Shown piece by piece: positions 1-6,080 of a DNA stretch of 8,639 nucleotides. Position 1 is the stretch's first letter. Each line of letters opens with the position of its first letter. Location of the stretch: the NCBI GenBank assembly GCA_965369605.1, contig CBDURE010000144.1, positions 1-8,639 of the forward strand, written 5' to 3'. A program made the position numbers and the translations under genes. The notes under the pieces are model-generated. The model was not told where the DNA came from and made no database searches. It saw nothing but the letters and a program-made list of their open reading frames with translations. The stretch is from JAGGVT01 sp965369605 (lineage in GTDB: Bacteria; JAJVIF01; JAGGVT01).

Positions 1-56
1 TTGCAGAGTAGATTCACATTTTTATATAAAGGCATTCCGGGTTACGGTGGAAACTT

Positions 57-90
57 ACCTTTTTCAACAGTCCCGAAAGCGGGAATGACG
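57..90. repeat. Short palindromic intergenic repeat with TTTTTCAACA flank
   Basis: A small hairpin, TCCCG-AAAG-CGGGA (71-84), is followed by ATGACG and preceded by CCTTTTTCAACAG. The style (GGGAATGACG beside a GC palindrome, with TTTTTCAACA next to it) is one I recognise from repeats scattered between genes in many bacterial genomes. The 13 bases at 57-69 recur exactly, inverted, at 8514-8526. A 13-mer match in a window this long could be chance, so the family call rests mainly on the overall pattern. Confidence 0.5.
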
Positions 91-144
91 TGTTATCCGA
101 CCTGATGGGTTAATCGAATGTAAGAAACAAAAACCGACCATTCA

Positions 145-175
145 CTTCTCGAAGATCCTGAGCGGAGTCGAAAGG
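145..175. repeat. Interspersed repeat, CTTCTCGAAGATCCTGAGCG type
   Basis: The segment reads CTTCTCGAAGATCCTGAGCG followed by GAGTCGAAAGG. Its reverse complement begins CCTTTCGACTCCGCTCAGGA, the form of a very widespread intergenic repeat that creates spurious small ORFs in many draft genomes. It has weak dyad symmetry (CTTCTCGA near one end, TCGAAAGG near the other). There is only one copy in the window, so the assignment comes from recognition, not from a repeat seen here. Confidence 0.45.
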
Positions 176-255
176 CGGCAAATGTCTGAATGACGAAATA
201 TATATGTTTAGATGTTGTTCTGAGATAGCTTCTTCGTGTTGCCCCGGAGATAAGC

Positions 256-284
256 TAGGCATAATAGCCGATGTGCATTATAAT
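256..284 (+). promoter_or_regulatory. Sigma70-like promoter for the acidic exported protein
   Basis: A perfect TATAAT (-10) lies at 279-284, and TAGGCA (4 of 6 to TTGACA) lies at 256-261 with an ideal 17-nt spacer. Transcription would start near 291, giving a leader of about 38 nt before the ATG at 329, with GAAGAGG at 314-320 as ribosome-binding site. The -35 box is weak and the call is from consensus only. Confidence 0.5.
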
Positions 285-328
285 AGGTCAGCTAATCTTG
301 ATGCTAATCCCGTGAAGAGGTGTCTTTC

Positions 329-2281
329 ATGATTCGGGTGAAATATTTCGTTTTTTTAGTACTGTTATGTTCAATGGCATTAACAGGAACCGCAGCCTTT
401 GCGGCTGCTACTACGGATGATCTTCTGTATGAGCCATCCGAGCAGTTCCTGGATGATTTCTTCCTTTCGCTGACGACAGACAATTATGTCTATCCTGAAA
501 CAGAGGATGCCGCGCTGGTACTCAGAAGGCTTTACAGGATTTCTGAATGTGTCCAGAATAATGATTACATCACCGCATGGCAGACACTTGTAAACCTTCC
601 GGCACATGAGCATTTCCCGGTTATCTTTGAAATGCGAAATGAGGCGCGCGCGATTCAATCCATTGTGCCGTGGTTCTCCGACAGGAAATTGAAATCCAAT
701 TTCATCACGGCGTACGATGAAATCTGGCTTAAATACAATGATATTCAGGATGACTACAAAAAGTTCGAGGATGTTTTCTCGGGGTATTCATCCAGAAGTG
801 ACAAAGATAATCCGGCGACTTTCATTCGTAACCACCTTGGCTATTACGGCTACAACAAAACCAGCTCGCAGCCATCAAGCGATATCGAGTATATCTGGGA
901 CCTGTTCAGGAATTTTTCGCTCTATGCTGATGCGTCATCGAAACAAGGTCTTGACTATAGAACAGCCAACCCTCAGGAATATGGCAAATCGTTTGTGAAA
1001 AAAACAGCGACACGGATTATCGATGCGTGGGATGAAGCGCTGATAGCTGAAAAGATTAGAACCGGCGAGGCGCCAATTCCCAATCATGGTGAATCTGCTT
1101 CCTCAATTGCTGAAAATAAGACTGAACCTGAAACCAAACCCATCCAGCGGATTGACTATTCCAGGATTAATATATTCAAACTGCCTGATAATGCGGAACC
1201 CGCGTGGCAGAAAACTGAAATAAATAATGAACCTGAATTTACACCCGTGGATTCGGTTGTTGAAATTCCCGATGAACCGGATGAACCGGAAATTGAGGTG
1301 GATACAAATCCCATTACAAATGGAGAGGGACTTGAGCCGCCTGAACCGATAACTGAGAGACGTTTCCCCGAGGTTGTCGATATTCCTGTAGTAGAGTCTG
1401 AGGATGAGATTGTAATAGAAGATGTTCCCATTCTTAATGAGGATGAGCCGGTTGAAGTCGAAATCGAAATCGAAGAACCGATTATTAGGGAAGAACCTGT
1501 GGAATCGGTTTTTGTCGCCCCTGATGTGATAGTTGTGGACATCGCTGAAGATGAAAATGCCCCTGATGATATTGTTACGATTCCCCCGGCGGAAAGTGAA
1601 ATCGAAGAACCGGTTGAACCTTTGGTTGAAGATAAACCTGTCGAGGAGGAATCGGATTCGCTGGATGAAATAATAACACCGGTGAATTTGCTGCAAGATG
1701 AATCTCTTGAGCTTGGGGATACTGATTATCAACCTCAGCCCGTTGAAGAAGTCGAAGAGAATGAGATAACAGATGAGCAGAAACTTGAAAAGATTGCGCA
1801 GAGATTAACGAATCGCCTGCATGATGTCGCGGAAGATCTCGGTGGGTACGCGGTTGATTTGGTCGTCCTGTGGTCAACTGACCCCGACAAGCTGGAAAAT
1901 TACGAAGAAAAGGAAGCTGAACTGGAGAATTCTTTCAGGGTACATAAAGAGGAATTCCTTGCGCTTTTATATCTGAATGACGCTTTCAGGCTTGAAGAGA
2001 ATCTGGGAACCACTTATGACGCTCTCAACGGAAAGATAATCGATTCACTGATGCAGGGGCTGAAGGATTTCAAAGCGGGCGGCGGATTGACTGACAATCC
2101 AAATGTCGATGAAGAGGAATTGCTCCGCGCGATTGGCCAGCTCACACAGGGGGTAGAGGCGCGGCGTGAATCGCTGAAAATTCAAACGGCATCGCTGAAA
2201 GCTTTCAAACTCAGAAAAACCCAGCTTGAGGATGATATTAAAATACTCAAGCAGCTGAAAAACATTGAGGTAAGCGATTGA
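329..2281 (+). CDS. Exported protein with acidic Pro/Glu-rich linker, family unknown
   Basis: I do not recognise this 650-residue protein. A signal peptide is clear: MIRVKYF, a hydrophobic core, then an AFA-A type cleavage site near residue 26. Cys15 follows VLL, which does not fit a lipobox, so a lipoprotein is unlikely. Three zones follow. Residues about 27-245 are mixed and helix-prone with many aromatics. Residues about 300-480 are a low-complexity linker dominated by Glu, Asp, Pro, Val and Ile, with short in-frame repeats. Residues about 480-650 are charged and helical, ending in a likely coiled coil (from about 606). The ATG at 329 is chosen over an in-frame GTG at 320 because GAAGAGG (314-320) sits 8 nt before the ATG and overlaps the GTG. 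It has its own promoter and terminator, so it is probably monocistronic. A periplasmic or surface structural or spacer role is possible, but that is inference. Confidence 0.85.
   Translation: MIRVKYFVFLVLLCSMALTGTAAFAAATTDDLLYEPSEQFLDDFFLSLTTDNYVYPETEDAALVLRRLYRISECVQNNDYITAWQTLVNLPAHEHFPVIFEMRNEARAIQSIVPWFSDRKLKSNFITAYDEIWLKYNDIQDDYKKFEDVFSGYSSRSDKDNPATFIRNHLGYYGYNKTSSQPSSDIEYIWDLFRNFSLYADASSKQGLDYRTANPQEYGKSFVKKTATRIIDAWDEALIAEKIRTGEAPIPNHGESASSIAENKTEPETKPIQRIDYSRINIFKLPDNAEPAWQKTEINNEPEFTPVDSVVEIPDEPDEPEIEVDTNPITNGEGLEPPEPITERRFPEVVDIPVVESEDEIVIEDVPILNEDEPVEVEIEIEEPIIREEPVESVFVAPDVIVVDIAEDENAPDDIVTIPPAESEIEEPVEPLVEDKPVEEESDSLDEIITPVNLLQDESLELGDTDYQPQPVEEVEENEITDEQKLEKIAQRLTNRLHDVAEDLGGYAVDLVVLWSTDPDKLENYEEKEAELENSFRVHKEEFLALLYLNDAFRLEENLGTTYDALNGKIIDSLMQGLKDFKAGGGLTDNPNVDEEELLRAIGQLTQGVEARRESLKIQTASLKAFKLRKTQLEDDIKILKQLKNIEVSD
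1271..1288 (+). repeat. In-frame tandem repeat GATGAACCG x2
   Basis: Two exact copies of the 9-mer GATGAACCG (Asp-Glu-Pro) lie back to back inside the acidic linker of the exported protein. They fit growth of the linker by codon-triplet slippage. Confidence 0.7.
1458..1612 (+). repeat. In-frame repeats in the acidic linker
   Basis: TCGAAA, TCGAAA and TCGAAG run in tandem at 1458-1475. The 15-mer GAAATCGAAGAACCG occurs exactly at 1466-1480 and again at 1598-1612, 132 nt (44 codons) later and in the same frame, encoding Glu-Ile-Glu-Glu-Pro both times. This points to the linker having been built from repeated units that have since diverged. Confidence 0.65.
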
Positions 2282-2327
2282 ACCATAGAATAAATTCGTT
2301 GTTGTAGTATTAAAATTGTAGAGATTT

Positions 2328-2364
2328 AAAAATAGCAGAGGGTTTAAACCCTCTGCTATTTTTT
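2328..2364 (+). terminator. Strong rho-independent terminator
   Basis: A perfect palindrome spans 2328-2363 with 18-nt arms centred on GGGTTTAAACCC. The core stem is TAGCAGAGGG/CCCTCTGCTA. It ends in a run of six T (2359-2364) and begins with a run of A (2328-2332), so it could work in both directions. It lies about 46 nt after the stop codon of the acidic exported protein and separates that gene from flgF. Confidence 0.9.
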
Positions 2365-2391
2365 ATCTGCATTTACTTTGCAAAACTCCCT

Positions 2392-2418
2392 TAAGCTTAA
2401 TCAAATTTAATCCGATGC
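2392..2418 (+). promoter_or_regulatory. Possible sigma28 (FliA)-type promoter for flgF-like gene
   Basis: TAAGCTTA at 2392-2399 and TCCGATGC at 2411-2418 are separated by exactly 11 nt. The FliA consensus is TAAAGTTT-N11-GCCGATAA, so each half matches at 5 of 8 positions, including the core CCGAT. The position is suitable, 34 nt before the ATG. A weak sigma70 alternative (TTGCAA at 2378, TCAAAT at 2401, 17-nt spacer) exists. The match is modest, and rod genes are often not sigma28-dependent. Confidence 0.3.
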
Positions 2419-2424
2419 AATATA

Positions 2425-2442
2425 TGATCGAACCTTCGATCA
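2425..2442 (+). promoter_or_regulatory. Perfect palindrome abutting the flgF ribosome-binding site
   Basis: TGATCGAA-CC-TTCGATCA is an exact inverted repeat with 8-nt arms. Its last base is the first base of the AGGGAG ribosome-binding site (2442-2447). It could be a dimeric repressor operator, or an RNA hairpin that influences ribosome access. There is no T tract after it, so it is not a terminator. Function is inferred from position only. Confidence 0.45.
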
Positions 2443-2452
2443 GGGAGCTGCT

Positions 2453-3220
2453 ATGTTAAGAGGCTTATATATCGCCGGAAGCGGCATGACCGAAAGAGCG
2501 GCAAATCTTGAGGTCGTCGCGAACAATATCGCCAATATGCAAACCGATACCTTTAAAAGGGACAGGGTTGCGTACTCCGAATTCAAAGAGATGTTTCTTA
2601 ACCGTATCCAGAACGGTGAAAAAAGCGAACCGGTCGGGAAACTCGCTCTGGGTTCACTTATTGACACAAACAAATTCACCGATTTTACGCAAGGTCCTCT
2701 TGCCTCGACGGGTGATGATCACGATCTCGCGATTACGGGTGATGGCTTTATCAAGGTTGCAATGCCGGACGGCTCAATGCGATACACGCGTGACGCCCAC
2801 TGGAATTTGACACCGGATGGCCAGCTTGTCGATGACAGGGGATTTGCCATTTTAGACAGCAAGGGCGACGAAATCGTTCTTGGCACAAAGGGGAATATTG
2901 CAATCTCTGAAGATGGCACTATTGCTCAGGATGGGCAGATCTCGGGTAAAATCGGCATCTTTGAAATCGATGACAGAACTCTTCTGGTAAAAGAGGGCGG
3001 CTCGATGTACCGCCTTGACGGCGACCCCGCTTTCCTTGAAAGAGATGCTGAAAATACATATCTCCAACAGGGATATGTCGAGAAACCGAACTTCTCCCCA
3101 CTGAGTGTGGTTACTGATATGATTCGAATTCTCCGTGAATATGAGTCATCGCAGAAAGTGGTTCAAGTCTATGATGAAACCATTAATCAGGCGATTACCA
3201 AACTCGGCAAGGTTCAGTAG
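2453..3220 (+). CDS. flgF: Flagellar basal-body rod protein, FlgF-like
   Basis: This 255-residue protein has the layout of FlgF/FlgG rod subunits, which form the flagellar drive shaft in the periplasm. The N-terminal rod motif is MLRGLYIAGSGM at 1-12, followed by ANLEVVANNIAN. The middle has the typical DLAITGDGFIKV and RYTRDAHWNLTPDGQLVD segments (about 88-125). The C-terminal helix, from GYVEKPNFSPLS through REYESSQKVVQVYDE, is the shared rod/hook ending. Length and the absence of a long insert favour FlgF over FlgG or FlgE, but FlgG cannot be excluded. Two conserved spots deviate: the usual NT-x-GFK reads QTDTFK, and the usual SNVN-like site reads KPNFS. AGGGAG lies 5 nt before the ATG. 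No flgG follows; the next gene is convergent. Confidence 0.88.
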   Translation: MLRGLYIAGSGMTERAANLEVVANNIANMQTDTFKRDRVAYSEFKEMFLNRIQNGEKSEPVGKLALGSLIDTNKFTDFTQGPLASTGDDHDLAITGDGFIKVAMPDGSMRYTRDAHWNLTPDGQLVDDRGFAILDSKGDEIVLGTKGNIAISEDGTIAQDGQISGKIGIFEIDDRTLLVKEGGSMYRLDGDPAFLERDAENTYLQQGYVEKPNFSPLSVVTDMIRILREYESSQKVVQVYDETINQAITKLGKVQ

Positions 3221-3240
3221 TGAATTGAGATATTAAAAAA

Positions 3241-3437
3241 CCCCCACCCCAGCCCTCCCCGCGAGCGGGGAGGGAGAATGTTGTCTCTTCCCTTCGCAAG
3301 TGTATAGCTGGATATATTGTTTGAAAATACAAAAAACGTCTCCCTGACAATGTGTAAACCTTGTCCGTGGACAAAACAGGGGATTAAGGGAGTGGAAACA
3401 AACATCTCCCCCTGCTCGCGGGGGGATTAAGGGGGGG
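3241..3437. repeat. Composite palindromic element, copy A
   Basis: This element fills the gap between the convergent flgF-like and DUF58 genes. It starts with a C-rich cap and a perfect hairpin, CCCTCCCCGC-GA-GCGGGGAGGG (3253-3274), then has an AT-rich core (3275-3337). An extra segment (about 3338-3404) includes the palindrome TTGTCC-GT-GGACAA (3361-3374) and a GGGGATTAAGGG copy (3379-3390). It ends in a second GC hairpin (3407-3426) followed by ATTAAGGGGGGG. Blocks 3275-3307 and 3414-3437 recur inverted in copy B. No gene is credible here. The GC hairpins may also stop transcripts from either side, although only AAAAAA at 3235-3240 offers a T run, on the minus strand and some distance from its hairpin. 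Confidence 0.8.
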
Positions 3438-3441
3438 AAAC

Positions 3442-4833
3442 TCACAACCTGGCAATTGATTTCAATCGAATATATTCCGAAACAACGGAAACGCTCAACT
3501 CCTCGGGATAGAGGTCAAGTGTCATGGCGCCGCCTCGAGTTAATTCCCTTAACGCCAGTTCACGCTGATACAGAATATCCCGCGCGACAGCGACATCGTA
3601 GATCTCACTCTCACGCTCCGGCACCTTGTTTGCCTGCGCCGTGATTTCAGAATCCCGAAAAGCGATAACGAGCGGAGTGTGGGTCGGATGAAGTGCCAGC
3701 AGATATTTAATTAAACTCTTTGATGATTCCGGGTCAACTAAATCCGTGAAGAACACTACAAGAGAACGTTTGCGCTGAACAGTCGCCATTTTCAAAAACG
3801 CGTTGCGGTAATTCGATTCAACAAGTTTCGGTTTCAAACTGTAGAGTGTATTAACGATTCGTGATATCTGCCCTTTGCCTGCGCGGGTTGGAAGGTATAT
3901 TTCCTCTTTGTCGCTGAAAGCCATCAAGCCGACTCTGTCACCTTTTGACAGCGCGACATAACTCAGCACCAAAGAGGCGTTCACGGTGAAATCAAGCCGC
4001 GTTGTTTCCCTCAGCGGATTTTCCCACGGCAGAAGGTTCTCCGGGTAGAGATCAGTATCCAGAAGTGAGCTGCCCTCTTTTTTACCTCTTGGAACAAAAC
4101 TGGTCATGAGGCGCCCGGTGTCAATCATGATCATCAGATTCTGGCTGCGCTCATCCTCATATTCACGCACGGTAAGTTTGTTGCGGCGCGCAGTAACTTT
4201 CCAGTCAATGCTGCGGTATTCATCGCCCTGCGTATAATCTCTCAACTCCCGGAAACTGGAACTCCTGCCTTTAAATCGAAGACGCCTTTCACCGGATGCC
4301 CCGAACGGATGGCGTGTCAGCAGTTTGTATTTCGTTATCGCTTTGATACTCGGCACGACGCGAATGTTCTCAGGCATTTTTAATACTCGCTGGACTGTCA
4401 CGAATCCCATACGGGATTTAGCGCGGACGTTTATGCTTTCGAATTTGAAATCACCTCTCGTAATCGGGGTTAATTTATAGGAGAGAGTTTTCCTTGTCCC
4501 GGGTTGGAGATTTGTATGAAGGATTCTGGGTGAGATAATAAATTTATCCAATCCCGCTTCTGTGAGCTGTATCACCAAAGGGATTTTTCCGCGATGGTTA
4601 ATCTCAATTCCAACGGGATTTTTATCCAGCAGCGAAAGCTGAACTTCGACATCACGATTGATAACCAGTTTCAGATTGGCACGGATAATCATGTAATCGA
4701 GAATAGCCAGAATGGCAATCATGATGATATACACGATGAAAACGCCTGTGAATGCAGGATACCGCACCGATGGCAGCAGAATCGCGGCGGATAATGACAG
4801 AAGGAAAAGCGTTTTATTTGTTGGAATCGGCAT
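3442..4833 (-). CDS. DUF58 domain protein, vWA-like partner of MoxR
   Basis: This 463-residue membrane-anchored DUF58 protein has two hydrophobic segments near the N-terminus (about 8-22 and 30-50), a beta-rich stretch (about 55-165), and the DUF58 signature FRELRDYTQGDEYRSIDW at 194-211 followed by KVTARR. A von Willebrand A-like fold begins at NLMIMIDTGRLM (232-243). The metal-site motif DxSxS reads DTGRL here, so it is degenerate, as in many DUF58 proteins. About 30 residues (244-278, rich in Gly, Pro and Leu) lie between this strand and RLDFTVNASLVLSYVAL, a spacing that seems longer than usual. DUF58 proteins are encoded next to MoxR ATPases and are thought to present targets to them. It is the last gene of the minus-strand cluster, 49 nt after moxR. 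A TAA directly precedes the ATG in frame, which fixes the start, but no Shine-Dalgarno site is visible. Confidence 0.92.
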   Translation of the reverse strand: MPIPTNKTLFLLSLSAAILLPSVRYPAFTGVFIVYIIMIAILAILDYMIIRANLKLVINRDVEVQLSLLDKNPVGIEINHRGKIPLVIQLTEAGLDKFIISPRILHTNLQPGTRKTLSYKLTPITRGDFKFESINVRAKSRMGFVTVQRVLKMPENIRVVPSIKAITKYKLLTRHPFGASGERRLRFKGRSSSFRELRDYTQGDEYRSIDWKVTARRNKLTVREYEDERSQNLMIMIDTGRLMTSFVPRGKKEGSSLLDTDLYPENLLPWENPLRETTRLDFTVNASLVLSYVALSKGDRVGLMAFSDKEEIYLPTRAGKGQISRIVNTLYSLKPKLVESNYRNAFLKMATVQRKRSLVVFFTDLVDPESSKSLIKYLLALHPTHTPLVIAFRDSEITAQANKVPERESEIYDVAVARDILYQRELALRELTRGGAMTLDLYPEELSVSVVSEYIRLKSIARL

Positions 4834-4847
4834 TTAATTAAATATGT

Positions 4848-4878
4848 ACGCCGGGAGCGCCGAACGCCTGTGCGGCGT
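4848..4878. repeat. GC-rich imperfect palindrome between moxR-type gene and DUF58
   Basis: ACGCCG (4848-4853) and CGGCGT (4873-4878) form the arms, with internal GAGCGCCGAACGCC. The segment is much more GC-rich than the AT-rich bases just before DUF58. It resembles another widespread intergenic repeat type (GCCGGGAGCGCCG). It fills most of the 49-nt gap and could form a hairpin in the operon transcript. Confidence 0.4.
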
Positions 4879-4882
4879 GACC

Positions 4883-5878
4883 CTATCTCGGCACCGTTAC
4901 CTGTTCAAGTATTTCATCAATGATATCATCCGGACTGATGCCCTCAATCTCAGCCTCAGGCTTTAGAATCAGCCTGTGGCGCAGTATCGGGCGCGCGAAC
5001 TCTTTGATGTCATCCGGCATTACAAAATTCCGTTTGTGAATCGCGGCGGATGTTTTGGCGACGGCAATGAAGGAAATTCCCGCTCGCGGCGATGACCCCA
5101 GCGCGACAAACGGGTGATTGCGTGTCGCTGTAATAATTTTAACAATGTAATCGGCGATTGAATTTTCAACCCGGATCTTTCTAATTTCCTCGCGAACCTT
5201 TTTCACAACAGTTTCATCGGCAATCGCTTTCAGGTTGAATTGCTCGATGTTGAAAAAATCACCATGCTCATGAAATCTGAGAATAATATCCCTTTCCTCG
5301 TTCGGCAATGGGTAGTCGATGATAAGCTTCATCAGGAAACGGTCAAGTTCCGCTTCAGGCAACGGATATGTCCCCTCGTATTCAATCGGATTCTGTGTCG
5401 CGACAACGGTAAACAAATCGCCAAGCAAATACGATTCGCCATCGATTGTAACCTGCCTTTCCTGCATGGCTTCTAAAAGAGCTGACTGGGTTTTCGGCGG
5501 CGTGCGATTTATCTCATCGGCAAGGAGGATGTCTGTGAAAATAGGCCCTCGCCTTAATTCGAATTTCCCCTGCGCCGGATTGAAAATGTTGATGCCTGTT
5601 AAATCACCGGGCATCAGGTCGGGAGTGAATTGAACCCGTTTGAAATCGGCTTTTGCCACTGATGCCAGCGTTCGAACCATAAGCGTTTTCGCAACGCCCG
5701 GAACACCCTCCATCAGCAGATGTCCGCCTGCCAGAAATCCGATTATCAATTCCCCCAGCGTTTTTTGCTGGCCTACTATCACCTTGGATAGTTCGCCGAA
5801 CATGCTGTTAAACAGTCCAGCGGTTTGTGATAGCGTTATTTCCTCATTTGATTTTTCCTGGTTGTCTTGTTCAGTCAT
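4883..5878 (-). CDS. MoxR-family AAA+ ATPase
   Basis: This 331-residue cytoplasmic AAA+ ATPase has every catalytic element. Walker A is GVPGVAKT (58-65), Walker B is ILLADEINR (117-125), sensor 1 is ATQNP (160-164), the arginine finger is in AELDRF (Arg180), and sensor 2 is GSSPRA (Arg265). A C-terminal helical lid follows, with RPILRHRLILKPEAE typical of MoxR proteins. The family works as hexameric chaperones that act on partner proteins, usually with an adjacent DUF58/vWA protein, which is present here. The frame is open 23 codons upstream to 5947, but that extension runs into a hairpin repeat and looks non-coding. The ATG at 5878 has AAAGG 7 nt upstream and begins the MTEQDNQ tail typical of the family. 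The substrate cannot be deduced. Confidence 0.95.
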   Translation of the reverse strand: MTEQDNQEKSNEEITLSQTAGLFNSMFGELSKVIVGQQKTLGELIIGFLAGGHLLMEGVPGVAKTLMVRTLASVAKADFKRVQFTPDLMPGDLTGINIFNPAQGKFELRRGPIFTDILLADEINRTPPKTQSALLEAMQERQVTIDGESYLLGDLFTVVATQNPIEYEGTYPLPEAELDRFLMKLIIDYPLPNEERDIILRFHEHGDFFNIEQFNLKAIADETVVKKVREEIRKIRVENSIADYIVKIITATRNHPFVALGSSPRAGISFIAVAKTSAAIHKRNFVMPDDIKEFARPILRHRLILKPEAEIEGISPDDIIDEILEQVTVPR

Positions 5879-5942
5879 TGTTTTACCTTTTTTTGCGTTT
5901 TGTTTATTTAGATCTCTGAAAAAGAATGGATTCCGGGTGGCG

Positions 5943-5986
5943 CCCACAACCAGTTGGAATCGCTGGCGATTTCAACTGGTTGTGGG
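5943..5986. repeat. Long near-perfect hairpin upstream of the MoxR gene
   Basis: Two 21-nt arms (5943-5963 and 5966-5986) are complementary except for one G-T position and meet almost without a loop. The outer arm reads CCCACAACCAGTTG. There is no T run on either side, so it is not an ordinary terminator. It lies 65 nt before the MoxR start codon, within the 252-nt gap after the DUF4350 gene. It may be a palindromic mobile repeat or a processing or attenuation structure in the operon mRNA. Confidence 0.7.
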
Positions 5987-6052
5987 TGAAATGCGTGACT
6001 TCATCGGCAATCACCCGCGCTTTTCCTGGAAACATTATTATTACCCATGTTT

Positions 6053-6080
6053 GTCATTCCGTAGCGAAGCGGAGGAATCT
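6053..6080. repeat. Interspersed repeat, GTCATTCCG...CGGAGGAATCT type
   Basis: The segment runs GTCATTCCGTAGCGAAGCGG and on through AGGAATCT, an imperfect palindrome (ATTCC against GGAAT). I recognise the pattern as one of the commonest short intergenic repeats in bacterial draft genomes, where it yields spurious SFRSEAEESL-like peptides. With the hairpin at 5943-5986 it makes the spacer between the DUF4350 and MoxR genes look like a site of repeat insertion. Confidence 0.6.

Larger units (their letters stand above)
1..255. other. Non-coding leader region with repeat relics
   Basis: No convincing gene is visible on either strand in this stretch, which lies before the first promoter. It has no long open frame with a ribosome-binding site and no tRNA-like fold. 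What it does contain are two repeat-like pieces (57-90 and 145-175, listed separately) of the kind scattered between genes in many environmental bacteria. The rest is AT-rich sequence in which I see nothing specific. Confidence 0.6.

Noticed and set aside
320..328. GTG start at 320 for the exported acidic protein
   Set aside because: The GTG overlaps the GAAGAGG ribosome-binding site, while the ATG at 329 is at ideal spacing and gives a standard signal peptide.
350..380. Possible lipobox at Cys15 of the acidic exported protein
   Set aside because: The residue before the Cys is Leu rather than Gly/Ala/Ser, and a good AFA-A signal peptidase I site follows.
1103..1732. 209-residue open frame on the minus strand, plus nested 1156-1542
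   Set aside because: It lies opposite the acidic linker; the Glu/Asp/Pro-rich codons of the real gene leave the other strand free of stops. Its Phe/Arg/Asn-rich or Ser/Thr-rich composition is an artefact, with no ribosome-binding site or family signal.
3241..3437. CRISPR-like or terminator reading of copy A
   Set aside because: There are no regularly spaced direct repeats. The GC hairpins lack a directly adjacent T run on either strand, so a simple intrinsic terminator is not supported.
3214..3445. Small minus-strand frames across the composite element
   Set aside because: The peptides (SRGGLGWGF, PPLIPPRAGG) are translated GC palindromes seen in many genomes, not proteins.
5879..5947. N-terminal extension of the MoxR protein (MGATRNPFFFRD...)
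   Set aside because: There is no ribosome-binding site, it starts inside a hairpin repeat and does not resemble family N-termini; the ATG at 5878 has AAAGG at good spacing.
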